A stretch of 22,022 nt of DNA from Pelagophyceae sp. CCMP2097 (taxonomy: Eukaryota > Sar > Pelagophyceae): contig MU657201.1 of NCBI GenBank assembly GCA_026770575.1, positions 214,578 to 236,599 on the forward strand. Direction: 5' to 3'. The translations under genes and the position numbers were made by a program. The notes beneath the pieces were generated by a model. The model worked only from the letters and a program-made list of their open reading frames with translations, did no database searches and was not told the origin of the DNA. Positions 1 to 11,447 of the stretch are shown in pieces; within the stretch, counting starts at the first letter, position 1, and each line of letters starts with the position of its first letter.

Positions 1-792
1 TGCCGCTGCTGGCTGCGCAGCCGTTGCATGCGGCGCAGCCGCCTCTTGCTGCCGCTGCTCGCGGTTCAGCCGTCGCAGGCTGCGCAGCCGCCTCACGCAT
101 CCGCCGCAGGCGGCGCAGCCGCCTCTTGCCGCTGCTGGCGGCGCAGCCGTTGCAGGCGGCGCAGCCGCCTTATGCTCCCGCCGCAGGCGGCGTAACCGTT
201 GCATGCGGCTCAGCCGCCTTTTGTTGTTGCTGGCGGCGCAGCCGCAGCATGCGGCGCAGCCGTCTTATGCTGCCGCCGCAGGCGTCGCAGCCGCCTCATG
301 CAGCCGCCGCAGTCGGCTCAGCCGCCTTGTGCCGCTGCTAACGGCGGCACAGCCGCCGCAGGTGGCGCAGCCGCCTCATGCTGCCGCCGTAGACTGCGCA
401 TGCCGCCGCATGCGGCGCAGCCGCCTCTTGCTGCCGCTGCTCGCGGTTCAGCCACCTCAGGCTGCGCAGCCGCCGCATGCATCCGTCGCAGTCGGCGCAG
501 CCGTCTTTTGCAGCTGCTGGCGGCGCAGCCGCCTCAATCGGCGCAGCCGTTGCACGCGGCGCAGCCGCCTTATGTTTCCGCCTCAGGCGATGCAGCCACC
601 TTTTGCCTCTGCTGTCAGAGCAGCCGCATCAGGTGGCGCAGCCGCCTTTTGCCACTGCAGGCGGCGCAGCCTCCGCAAACGGCGATGCTGTTGCATGCGG
701 CGCAGCCTCCTTATGCATCCGCCTCAGGCGGCGCAGCCGCCGCAGGCGGCGCAGCCGCCTTTTGCCGCTGCTGGCGGCGCAGCCGCCGCAGG
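1..792. repeat. Degenerate GCGCAGCCGCC minisatellite-like array
   Basis: The stretch is made almost wholly of variants of GGCGCAGCCGCC joined by short linkers such as TTGCTGCCGC or TCATGC, spaced irregularly in multiples of three. Because of that periodicity every frame stays open and gives Ala/Gln/Pro-rich or Arg-rich text, so open frames here are not evidence of coding. No start, splice sites or domain can be supported. The array is cut by the window edge, and a shorter related patch lies at 3420-3545. Confidence 0.8.
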
Positions 793-960
793 CAGGGCAG
801 GAAAAGGGTCCGCGGATCCGGGTCTAGGTCTTCGACTCGGCCCAGAGCCGAAACCCGGACCAGTGCGGCCGAGGCCAGACCCGAACCCGGACCCGCCTAA
901 ACCCGGACCCGAGGCAATAGGCCCGGGCATGGCCCGGCTCCGAAAGAAAGAGGACGGACC
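793..960. repeat. GACCCG-rich low-complexity DNA
   Basis: The array ends in GGGCAGGAAAAGGGTCCG and passes into copies of ACCCGGACCCG-like sequence. A block reading CCTAAACCCGGACCCGAGGC (about 895-915) recurs in the same orientation near 3236-3265. The GGGCAGGAAAAGGGTCC junction recurs inverted near 3398-3416. Nothing here looks coding. Confidence 0.7.
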
Positions 961-1001
961 CGCGTCGCTGAAATATATGCTGAATTAAAACGAGACAAAT
1001 G

Positions 1002-1219
1002 CACATTAGTCGGCGTTGGTCGCACATCAAATCCGGAGGAGCTCAATAGTGTCTATCGCAAAAAACTTGGACCACATTAGTTACCCGGCTGTTCACATGA
1101 GGATGCCTCGTCGAACGGGGGTTCATATAAGTGGGGAGCCTGTCCACATTGGGGGTGCACGTGTCCACATTTGTCGCGAGCGTGTCCACGTCAGTGGGTG
1201 TCCGTGGCACCACATCAGC
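1002..1219 (-). repeat. Left subterminal array of CACATTAG-type motifs
   Basis: Nine variants of CCACATYAG (minus strand CTRATGTGG) start at about 1002, 1023, 1073, 1094, 1124, 1145, 1166, 1187 and 1211. The steps are mostly 21 bp, with one of 30 and one of 50. The layout mirrors the right-hand array, suggesting protein-binding sites such as transposase sites rather than coding repeats. Confidence 0.7.
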
Positions 1220-1274
1220 GCGTCCTTCCCTGCTCTCACAGAGCATTTGGCATAGGCCTGAGACGCGCGACCTC

Positions 1275-2619
1275 ATGTCCGACGACGGCGACGCCGCGCG
1301 CGCCGAGAAGTACCCGTCGTCGGAGGAGGGCGGCGATGGTAGCGACGAGGACATGCCGCCGAAGTCGCGCCAGAAGAAGATCCGGAAGAAGGGGGACAGC
1401 GATGAGCTCATCTCGTATCAGAACGCGCAGCAGGCTGGCCTCGATGGCCGCAAGCCCCTCGAGCTCTCGCAGACGGTCGACCACTGCCTCCGGGACAAAA
1501 TGGAGTTCGAGTCGAGGTCCGTCTTTGTCTGATAATGTTCCGAGTGTTCCCCCAGTTCCTCGGTGGGGATCGAGCAGCATCAAATAGGTGGGCAGCCGAG
1601 CTCTACATCACCGAGATCGCGGCGCGGGACGACAAGATTTTCCTCAAGAACGGCTTCGCGAGCAGCTTCGACGGTGGCCTCTCAAAGTCGAAGGACAACT
1701 TCCGCGCGTCTATCGGCATCCGCGACCCGAGAGCGTGGACGCGCGCCTCAAGCTCGGCGACGTCGACGTCGACTGGCTCGACGACTCCGACCCGCCGCGG
1801 ACCGGCCCCGACGTGAGTACGCCGCGGCTGACGGGGAAAGCGCCGGCGACGCCACCGCGCGGAGCGCCGGCGTCGTTGAGCGGCAACGGCGCCGTCGAGC
1901 CCAGCTACCAGTTCTCGAACCTCGGGCCCGGCGCCACGAGGGGCGACATCGTTTTTCTCACCAAGGGCATGGGCGCCATGGTCGACCGCCTCGAGGCCGA
2001 GGTGTTTGTCTCCCCGTCGACGGGCTTCTGCGGCTTCGACTCTCTGGCCGCCATGTACCGCGAAATCATCTCGGCGGAGGAGGATTGGACGGCCGGAGAC
2101 GTGCGCGCTGCGCTAGGGCAAATCTACACGAAGCACATCGACTCGCTGCTTGCGTTCGAGACGAAGTACCGGCTGCTCGAGCAGGGCAAGCCGCGGCGGG
2201 AGGCCGAGAGGGCGCTGCGCCTCCGCGGCGACAAGCACAAGAAGTCGTTCCGCGAGATGGGCACGCTCCCGCAATCGTACTGGCTCAAGGCCACGGACAT
2301 TAAGGGCTTCGCCATCGAGTTCGGCCTCAACGTCTTCGTGGTCTCCACTGAAGAGTCGCGCGTCGTCGACGGCCAGCACGTCGAGAAGGTCACCGTGTTG
2401 AAGTACCTGAGCACCGTCTCGCCGCCGGGGCTCATCTCCATCGACCTCGAGAAGATGGGGATGGTCGGGTTCTCGAGAGGGGAGGCCGTCGTCGCTGAAG
2501 AAGACATCGCCCTCATCTACAACGGCTCGCACTACAACGCCCTGTCGTGGCACCGAGCGGACGAAGACGTCGAGGGGCACGACGAGGCCCACTTTGAAGA
2601 CGATTTCGCCGACGAGTAG
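1275..2619 (+). CDS. OTU-like cysteine protease (putative), with a frame break
   Basis: Exon 1 is 1275-1516, beginning MSDDGD and acidic/lysine-rich. A 71-bp GT-AG intron (1517-1587) removes an in-frame stop, and exon 2 resumes with RWAAELYITEIAARDD. Near 1725-1735 the coding frame moves by one base (IGIRDP in one frame, ESVDARLKLGDVDVDW in the next), then stays open to the stop at 2617-2619. The C-terminal 220 residues resemble an OTU peptidase: a nucleophile-like GFCGFDSLA followed about 165 residues later by a histidine motif NGSHYNALS, the usual OTU Cys...HY spacing. The acidic residue usual before the OTU cysteine is absent. Only a 26-bp intron could repair the break, shorter than any other intron here, so this is a decaying gene or a sequencing error. 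It lies wholly inside the candidate transposon. OTU proteases remove ubiquitin; that role here is inference. Confidence 0.55.
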
Positions 2620-2859
2620 GACCCGCCCTAGGCCGCCGTCGCGCTCCCGCACGGGCCTCGGTGTCCACCGGCCCGGCGCGCGGCCGGCGGCGGCTGTGCT
2701 TCCTTGCGCTCGCCCGCAGACCCGCAAGGGCATCCGCTGCGCTGCCATCTTCGCCGCGCCCCTCCGTCGACGCAACCCCAAATCTATACCTAAGCCTATC
2801 CGCCGTCGACGAATCACTCCTCCGCCGCTGTCACGCAAGAGACTCAGAGATCGTCCTCA

Positions 2860-3054
2860 CTGATGTGGAATGTGGCGTCACTGATATGGTCACCGACATC
2901 ACTGATATGGACATCTTCATGCCTCATATGGACCGTGATTTTAGAGCCCACCCTAATGTGGACGTGGTGTCCCTGATGTGGACAGCCGCGCCACTGATAT
3001 GATCTTAAATCCAGAGTGCTAACTAATGTGGTCATAAAATCCCACTAATGTGCA
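2860..3054 (+). repeat. Right subterminal array of CTRATRTGGA motifs
   Basis: Nine variants of CTGATGTGGA/CTAATGTGG start at about 2860, 2881, 2902, 2923, 2953, 2973, 2994, 3023 and 3044, with steps of 20-21 bp broken by steps of 29-30. Measured inward from the tip, the offsets (0, 21, 50, 71, 91, 121, 142, 163, 184) nearly match the left array (0, 21, 71, 92, 122, 143, 164, 185, 209). They lie in opposite orientation, as in elements with subterminal transposase sites. Confidence 0.7.
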
Positions 3055-3070
3055 TAGGACCCAATTAAAA

Positions 3071-3229
3071 CCTTCTTACTAAGGTTTAAACGTTTTCGAC
3101 TTTGGGATCTTCCGATATCTGATACAATTGTATCACGACTGTGTGCGAAGCACGTTGACTCGGACGTGCATTCCACCTTTCAGGTGGAACACGAGCTCTT
3201 TGTTCACCCGTCCGCACCGCGACTGACCC
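3071..3229. other. AT-richer spacer with two palindromes
   Basis: There is no gene. It holds a perfect 16-bp palindrome TGATACAATTGTATCA at 3120-3135 and a hairpin TTCCACCT-TTC-AGGTGGAA at 3171-3189. Base composition differs clearly from the GC-rich DNA on its right. Confidence 0.6.
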
Positions 3230-3545
3230 TTGACCCTAAACCCAGACCCGGACCCGAGGCAAAAGGGCCGGACCCGAGACCCGGTCCCTCAAAGGCCGAG
3301 GCCAGAGCCGAGTCCCGGAACAACCCCGGGTGAGCCCGGATGGGCGGACTTTGACCCGGACCCTAACTCGGTTTTCACGGGTCCGGGTCCGGACTCGGAC
3401 CCTTTTCCTGCCCTGGCCGCATGCGGCGCAGCCGCATTGTGCATCCGCAGCAGGCGGCGCAGCTGCCGCAGGCCTCGCAGCCGCCGCAGGCGACGTTGCT
3501 GGAGGCGCAGCCGTCGCAAACGGCGCAGCCGCCTCCTGCTGCAGC
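3230..3545. repeat. Second GACCCG / GCGCAGCC block, partly inverted copy of the left block
   Basis: GACCCG-rich DNA (3230-3400) is followed by CGGACCCTTTTCCTGCCCTG (reverse complement of the junction near 790-815) and then a short GCGCAGCCGCC array (3420-3545). The order is the mirror of 1-960, so the mobile unit sits between two facing copies. No coding signal is visible. Confidence 0.65.
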
Positions 3546-3742
3546 TGCTTTCGAAACAGTCGCTCTTCTTAGGGCGAGCGATCTGTTCATGAGACTCTGT
3601 GGACAAGCGCTGAGGCTTGGCTACAGGCTTTAAAACGGCTTCTTTCAAGTTAGCGCTTTTCCATTTTTGAGTACTATTGTACTGCTTTGTGTCGCTAGCT
3701 TATAGTTTTCGTTAATTTCCACGCACACGCTAACGGAGGCCG
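3546..3742. other. Spacer, no gene seen
   Basis: AT-richer DNA between the repeat block and the 3' end of the ArfGAP-C2 gene. It is presumably that gene's 3' flank; no motif can be called with confidence. Confidence 0.4.
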
Positions 3743-6715
<2,973 letters not shown>

Positions 6716-7045
6716 CCGGAAGAAGCGGAGGTCCCGGGGGAAGAAGCCGAGGTCCCGGCCAGCCCGCGACGGGCCGGCCCGCCACGACGGACGAAGGCGA
6801 GGGCGTAGAAAGGACAACCGAGAGTGATTCGACAGACCGCCAGAACCCTGTCACCCAACTTGAACGTCGACCTTCCGGACCTTTCCCGCGTCACCAACTT
6901 GTCCAACAGTTTCGCTGAAATCCTCTCAGCGATAAGTTTGAGTTGCCGTGGCGTACTACGCGCGTCGTGGGCGCACACCTTCGAAGACCGGCCGGCGAGC
7001 GCTAGTCGCGGCAGGCCCGGGAGGTGGCCTCTATTCGCTTGACTG
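6716..7045. promoter_or_regulatory. Divergent promoter region between ArfGAP-C2 and RAP genes
   Basis: The two start codons face away from each other, 330 bp apart, so both promoters must lie here. I see no convincing TATA box or initiator. Open frames crossing the region have no family signal. Confidence 0.5.
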
Positions 7046-9997
7046 ATGCTCGTGGTCGGCCGCATTGCGGCTGCCGCAGTGCGTCGCTGCGCAGTGCGGC
7101 GCTTCGCGCACGGCAACGCGGAAAGAACGGACCTATACATACGCAACCTGCCGCCCGCGGCGACGGCGGCTGAGCTGCGGGCGTTTTTCGAGGTGGAATG
7201 TCCCGTCACTAAAGTTATAGTGCCCGTCAATGACGCGGGCGCGGCCAAGGGATATGCCTTCGTCACTGTCGAAGCAACCAGCGCCGCGCGCTGTGTCGAA
7301 ACTCTCGACCGGAAATTTCTAAACGGGACGCCCGTCTTCATCCAGCTGCAGCGCGCGGACGCGGGGCCGCGCGGCGGCGTGCAGCAGCCGCGCGGCGGCG
7401 TGCAGCAGCCGCGCGGCGACGCGCGGGAGCCACGACGCGGCAACTTAAAGGAGTCGCGCGGCAACTCAAAGGAGCCGCGCGGCAACGCGCAGGAGCGCGG
7501 CAACGCGTGGGAGCCGCGCGGCAACGCACAGCCCTCGCGTTTTGAGCCCTGCGGCCGACAGGCTTCGATTGTTATAAATCAACAGCTCATGGCGAGCCAG
7601 AGCGCAGGCGATCTTTTAGCCCTCTTCGCGTACAAGGCTCCCGATTTCGATTCGCGCAATTTGGCCACGGCGCTGCACAAGCTCAGTAGCTTGAAGAAAA
7701 CGTTTGAACCAGCTTCGGAAAGGCTGTTTTTTCAACTCGCGGACCAAGCGGCGAAAAGCGTCGGAAATGGCTGGGAGCCGCGCGGCCTCGCGTCCGCCGT
7801 TTACGGCGCTGCAAAAGTCGGCCGGGGCGCGCCATTGTTGTTTGAAGCGGTCTCTTTTGAAGCTGTTAAGAAGATGAAGTTTTTCAACGCGCAGGACCTG
7901 GCAAACACCGCGTGGGCCTTTGCGCGCGCGGGTTTCCAAGCGCCGATGTTGTTTGAAGCGGTGGCTGCGGAAGCCCCAAAGAAGATGGAGACGTTTAACC
8001 AGCAAGAGCTGGCCAACACGGTCTGGGCCTTTGCGACGGCCGGCGTCGAGGCGCCGGCTTTATTTGAAGCGATTGCTTCAAAGGCTTTTAAGGCGATAGC
8101 GACGTTCGTCGCGCAAGACCTCGCCAACACCGCGTGGGCCTATGCGACAGTGGGGTTTGAAGCCACTGCGTTATTCCAAGCCATCGCTTTGGAATCATCA
8201 AAGAAGATTGCGACGTTCAACGCGCAAAACCTGGCCAACACTGCGTGGGCTTTTGCAAAGGCGGGCGTGGAAGCGCCTTTATTGTTTGAAGCGGTCTCTG
8301 TCGAAGCCTCGAAGAAGATTGCGACGTTCCACCCGCAGAACCTCGCCAACACCGCGTGGGCGTACGCGACGTCTGACACGCATTCCAAAACGCTCTTCGA
8401 GGTCGTTTCCGCGGAAGCAATAAAGAAGATGGCCATGTTCAACCCGCAAGAGCTCGCCAACACGGCGTGGGCCTTTGCGACGGCGGGCGTCGAAGCGCCG
8501 TTGCTTTTTGAAGCACTCGAAAAAGAGTCGGTGCAGAAGATGGCGCAGTTCAACGCGCAATCTTTAGCCAACACGGCGTGGGCCTTTGCGACGGCGGGCG
8601 TCGAAGCGCCGTTGTTGTTCAAGAACATCGCTTCCGAGGCTGTTATGAAGATGGTGACGTTCAACTCGCAAGAGCTCGCCAACATCGTCTGGGCTTACTC
8701 CACGGCGGATGTCGAGGCGCCGGCTTTATTCGAAGCTGTCGCCTCTCAAGCAGCAAAGAGGATCGCGACGTTCAACCCGCAAGAGCTCGCGAACACCGCC
8801 TGGGCTTACGCGACGGCGGACGTCGAGGCGCCATTGTTATTCGAGGCGGTCGCCGCACGAGTGTCCGAGAAGATTGCGGATTTCAATTCGCAGAACCTCG
8901 CAAGCACCGTGTGGGCTTATGCAACAGCGGGCGAGGCGCACCGGCCGCTCTTCAAGGCCGTTGCAGCAGAAGCATCGAAGAAGATCGCGACGGCCGATTC
9001 ACAGATCTTAGCAAACACCGCCTGGGCGTATGCAACGGCGGGCTTTGAAGCGCCGGCGCTCTTCGAAGCCATCGCCGCGGAAGCTGCGAAGAAGATGGAA
9101 ACGTTCAACCCGCAGGAGCTCGCAAACGCATTGTGGGCGTATGCGATTGCGAATGCCGAGGCGCCATTGTTTTTCGAGGCGAGTGCGTCGAGGGTCGAAG
9201 CGAGGATCCACGACTTTAGTCTCGGCGGGCTCTCGCAGCTGCACCAAGTCTCTATGCACCTCCAACTCGAGGCGCCGCGGCACGCGTTGGCTTTGGTTTT
9301 GAGTCGGCACGAGGCCGAGCTGCGTGCGGCTTATATTCGGGAAGAGCCGAGGCCGTCACGGTCGCAGCGCGAAGTCTCCGAGGCTCTCTCTAGAATAGGG
9401 TGGGCGCACGACTTTGAGCACGTCACCGCCGAAGGCCTCTCTTTGGACGTCGCCAACCCAAAGACAAAAGTCGCAATCGAGTTCGACGGCCCGGCGCACT
9501 ACCTCGCGGGCGATACACGCGTCCTCGACGGCCCGTCCGACTTCAAGGGCCGGCTGCTCCGCCGCCTGGGCTGGGACCTGGTCCGCGTCCCGTACTTTGA
9601 ATGGATGGAGCTCGAGTCGGAAGATGCACAAGATGCGTACTTGCGGGGCTGCATCGCCGATGCGCGCACCTCCGACGCGCGCGGCGCATCCAAAGGCGCT
9701 TGCGGCGCATCCGAAGGCGCCACGACGCAGCCGGCAGAGCGCGGCGAGGCAGCGCCGGCGGACGAGGCTGCGAGCCATGGCGGCGACGCGGCTGCGCGGT
9801 GCGGCGACGCGGCTGCGCCGACGGCCGAGCGCGGCGGCGGCGACGTGGCCGAGGCATCTCACGGTGGCGGCGCGGCGTACTCGCAACTAACGGTCAAAGC
9901 CCTCAAACCAATGCTCAAGGCCCGAGGCCTCTCGCAGGCCGGCCTCAAAAAGGACCTCGTGCAAAGGCTCGAGGAAGACGACCGACGAAAGAGCTGA
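7046..9997 (+). CDS. Organellar RNA-binding protein: RRM, 37-residue repeats (OPR/HPR type), RAP, SAP
   Basis: One 983-residue exon. The N-terminus MLVVGRIAAAAVRRCAVRRF is arginine/alanine-rich without acidic residues, like a mitochondrial presequence. An RRM (about 27-105) shows RNP2 LYIRNL and RNP1 KGYAFVTV. An Arg/Gly-rich linker (about 110-165) precedes thirteen exact 37-residue repeats (245-725) of the form PQELANTAWAYATAGVEAP plus LLFEAVA and KKIATFN. LANxxWAxA is the signature of octotricopeptide/heptatricopeptide repeats, helical solenoids that bind organelle RNA. A RAP domain (about 800-860) has VAIEFDGPAHY, a lysine/arginine-rich strand and GWDLVRVPYFEW. The C-terminus (about 945-980) reads LTVKALKPMLKARGLSQAGL, a SAP motif. 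Likely role: processing or stabilising mitochondrial transcripts. It is tail-to-tail with pICln, 135 bp apart. Confidence 0.9.
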   Translation: MLVVGRIAAAAVRRCAVRRFAHGNAERTDLYIRNLPPAATAAELRAFFEVECPVTKVIVPVNDAGAAKGYAFVTVEATSAARCVETLDRKFLNGTPVFIQLQRADAGPRGGVQQPRGGVQQPRGDAREPRRGNLKESRGNSKEPRGNAQERGNAWEPRGNAQPSRFEPCGRQASIVINQQLMASQSAGDLLALFAYKAPDFDSRNLATALHKLSSLKKTFEPASERLFFQLADQAAKSVGNGWEPRGLASAVYGAAKVGRGAPLLFEAVSFEAVKKMKFFNAQDLANTAWAFARAGFQAPMLFEAVAAEAPKKMETFNQQELANTVWAFATAGVEAPALFEAIASKAFKAIATFVAQDLANTAWAYATVGFEATALFQAIALESSKKIATFNAQNLANTAWAFAKAGVEAPLLFEAVSVEASKKIATFHPQNLANTAWAYATSDTHSKTLFEVVSAEAIKKMAMFNPQELANTAWAFATAGVEAPLLFEALEKESVQKMAQFNAQSLANTAWAFATAGVEAPLLFKNIASEAVMKMVTFNSQELANIVWAYSTADVEAPALFEAVASQAAKRIATFNPQELANTAWAYATADVEAPLLFEAVAARVSEKIADFNSQNLASTVWAYATAGEAHRPLFKAVAAEASKKIATADSQILANTAWAYATAGFEAPALFEAIAAEAAKKMETFNPQELANALWAYAIANAEAPLFFEASASRVEARIHDFSLGGLSQLHQVSMHLQLEAPRHALALVLSRHEAELRAAYIREEPRPSRSQREVSEALSRIGWAHDFEHVTAEGLSLDVANPKTKVAIEFDGPAHYLAGDTRVLDGPSDFKGRLLRRLGWDLVRVPYFEWMELESEDAQDAYLRGCIADARTSDARGASKGACGASEGATTQPAERGEAAPADEAASHGGDAAARCGDAAAPTAERGGGDVAEASHGGGAAYSQLTVKALKPMLKARGLSQAGLKKDLVQRLEEDDRRKS
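7778..9220 (+). repeat. Thirteen 111-bp coding repeats
   Basis: The unit length is 111 bp throughout, with no gaps. Repeats 7 and 8 carry an identical run of more than 45 bp starting at 8456 and 8567, including silent sites, pointing to recent duplication or gene conversion. The first unit (7778-7888) is the most diverged. Confidence 0.9.
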
Positions 9998-10132
9998 GGC
10001 CTCGCAAGCCGCCGTCGGGCCCTGTGCATCACGCGTCTTCGGAATCGTGCATAATTTAGCTTGACGTCCCTTCTCTCGGGCGCGCCGCCGCGTGCCGCCG
10101 GGCACGTCCGTATCGAAGAGGCCGCCGCTTGG

Positions 10133-11335
10133 TCACTCGTAGTCGTTGGCCTCGGCGCAGTCGTTTTCTGCGTCGTCGAACTGGCCATCCCTAGGGGCGC
10201 ATGACGCGATGCATTCACACGGAGAAAGCGGCGATGTGAGGGCGGGAGGGCTCTCTGAAAGCGGGCTCTCAGGACGCGAGCCGAGGTTCACGGCGTGCCC
10301 CCCCCAAACGACGCCGGCCACATGCTGCTCGTCTTCGGGCGGTCGTCGCGCGTAGTCGCCGACGTTGAGCATGGCGTCGAAGCGGTCCATCATGGCCTGA
10401 ATTATGGGTTTCCTGGGGTTCAAAGGATTTCCAGGGGCGTTCCAAGGCTCCGCAGGAAACCCCAAGACACCAATGATCGGTGGGTTTTAACTCGTCGAGC
10501 ACCAATCGTCGAAAACACACGATGCGAGGCGCGCACCTGCGAGTCGAGGGCGGCGCGCGGCTCGTCGTCGTCGCCGCCGCCGCCGAGGACGCCGTTCATG
10601 ACCTGCGGCGGCGGCGTGTCACGCAGAAGTTTCGCGCAAACGAAGGGATGCTGAGGCGCCGCACCAGGTCGTCGTCGTCTTCGTCGTCGTCCGTGTCCGG
10701 GTTGAGCTCTGCGGCTTTGGAAAAGGCGGCGAAGAGCTCCGGCAGCTGTTTGACGTTTCGGGGGGCCAGGTAGAGCTCCGCGGGCTCGTTGCTTTCGCCT
10801 TCGAACTCATCTAGGAGCAGCTGCGCGTACAAGCACGGAGACGCAAACGTCTCCGGGTCGCGCGTCACCGCCTATTCTTTCCGTGAAACCCGACGATGAT
10901 CGCCGCCCGGATCAGACCATCGCCGGACCGAGTCCCCCACGGGCCTTTTGGCTCACGTGCAGGCCGACGTGCTTGACCTGGACGGCAAATGCGGCCATCG
11001 CATCGGCGTGCGCCTCGGGCGCCGCCTCGGTGCGCCGCCAGAGGACTCGAGTGGTGGTAACTGAGAGAGTCCCGCAGCCCCAAAACTCGGGTTCCTTAAG
11101 CTCGTCGTCGTCGTCGTCTTCGTCGCGCAGGATCTAGACTGAAGCGTGAGAGACGTCCCGGGTGGGCGGGAGGGACGCCGGACGGACCGGCGGGCGAGCC
11201 TGCCGGCCAGGCGCCCGCGTGCCGAGGACGCACCGAACATGCGACGTTTTCAACGCTGTAGTCCATTTCCTCCCCTTCTTCCAGCGCCGCCCCCTCCAGC
11301 AGCGGCTGCAGCACGGACCGCGAGAAGCCGGCCAT
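10133..11335 (-). CDS. CLNS1A: pICln, methylosome subunit / Sm-protein assembly chaperone
   Basis: Five exons: 11335-11234, 11133-10957, 10871-10665, 10602-10537, 10396-10133 (271 aa; human protein 237). After splicing, GCGTLSVTTTRVLW matches the conserved GTLYI...LSW strand of the pICln PH-like fold. HVGLHAVTRDPETFASPCLY matches the plant block ISLHAVSRDPEAYPSPC, and PRNVKQLPELFAAFSKAAEL is followed by an acidic run as in known pIClns. The tail GQFDDAEND matches the human C-terminal GQFEDADVDH. The protein binds Sm proteins and presents them to PRMT5 for arginine methylation and snRNP assembly in the cytosol. Exon 5 reads through a poorly conserved Pro/Ser-rich segment (about 10175-10300) that could hide a further intron, though I found no phase-compatible pair. 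An intron in exactly this class of gene splits the VGLH/AVTRD block here. Confidence 0.9.
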
Positions 11336-11447
11336 CGTCCCTAAGCGCAGCGAGCGGCGCGGCTCTTTTCTCTCCGAAGACTTTAGCGATGCCGCCGATT
11401 CAGCGAGCGTAACTTTTGGGTGTCGACTTTTCAAGCGCCGCTGTGCC
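11336..11447. promoter_or_regulatory. Compact divergent promoter, 112 bp
   Basis: The pICln start (minus) and the membrane-protein start (plus) are only 112 bp apart, so both 5' untranslated regions and promoters share this interval. No TATA box is evident. It would contain a bidirectional core promoter. Confidence 0.6.

Larger units (their letters stand above)
983..3070. mobile_element. Candidate DNA transposon carrying an OTU-like gene, flanked by 8-bp direct repeat AATTAAAA
   Basis: AATTAAAA occurs at 983-990 and again at 3063-3070, as expected of an 8-bp target-site duplication. Just inside, the ends are imperfect inverted repeats: the left reads CGAGACAAATGCACATTAGT, and the right on the minus strand reads GGGTCCTATGCACATTAGT, sharing ATGCACATTAGT. 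Each end continues into about 200 bp of short motifs in mirrored order. The only gene inside is OTU-like (1275-2619); no transposase is seen. An 8-bp duplication is known for hAT, P and KDZ/Zisupton elements and lies near the MULE range; the ends do not let me choose. Likely a non-autonomous or gene-carrying element. The boundaries are inferred by eye. Confidence 0.6.

Noticed and set aside
1..790. CRISPR-like array
   Set aside because: Repeats and spacers are not distinct, unit lengths vary, and the rest of the window is eukaryotic.
24..988. Several long open frames rich in Ala, Gln, Pro and Arg
   Set aside because: They arise from a GC-rich array with a three-base periodicity that keeps all frames open; no start context, domain or splice pattern supports them.
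1002..1219. Reading the motif array as a 7-residue protein repeat (His/Val/Thr/Asp-rich)
   Set aside because: The mirrored layout with the right array and the steps of 29-30 and 50 bp fit DNA binding sites; the protein frames have no start or domain.
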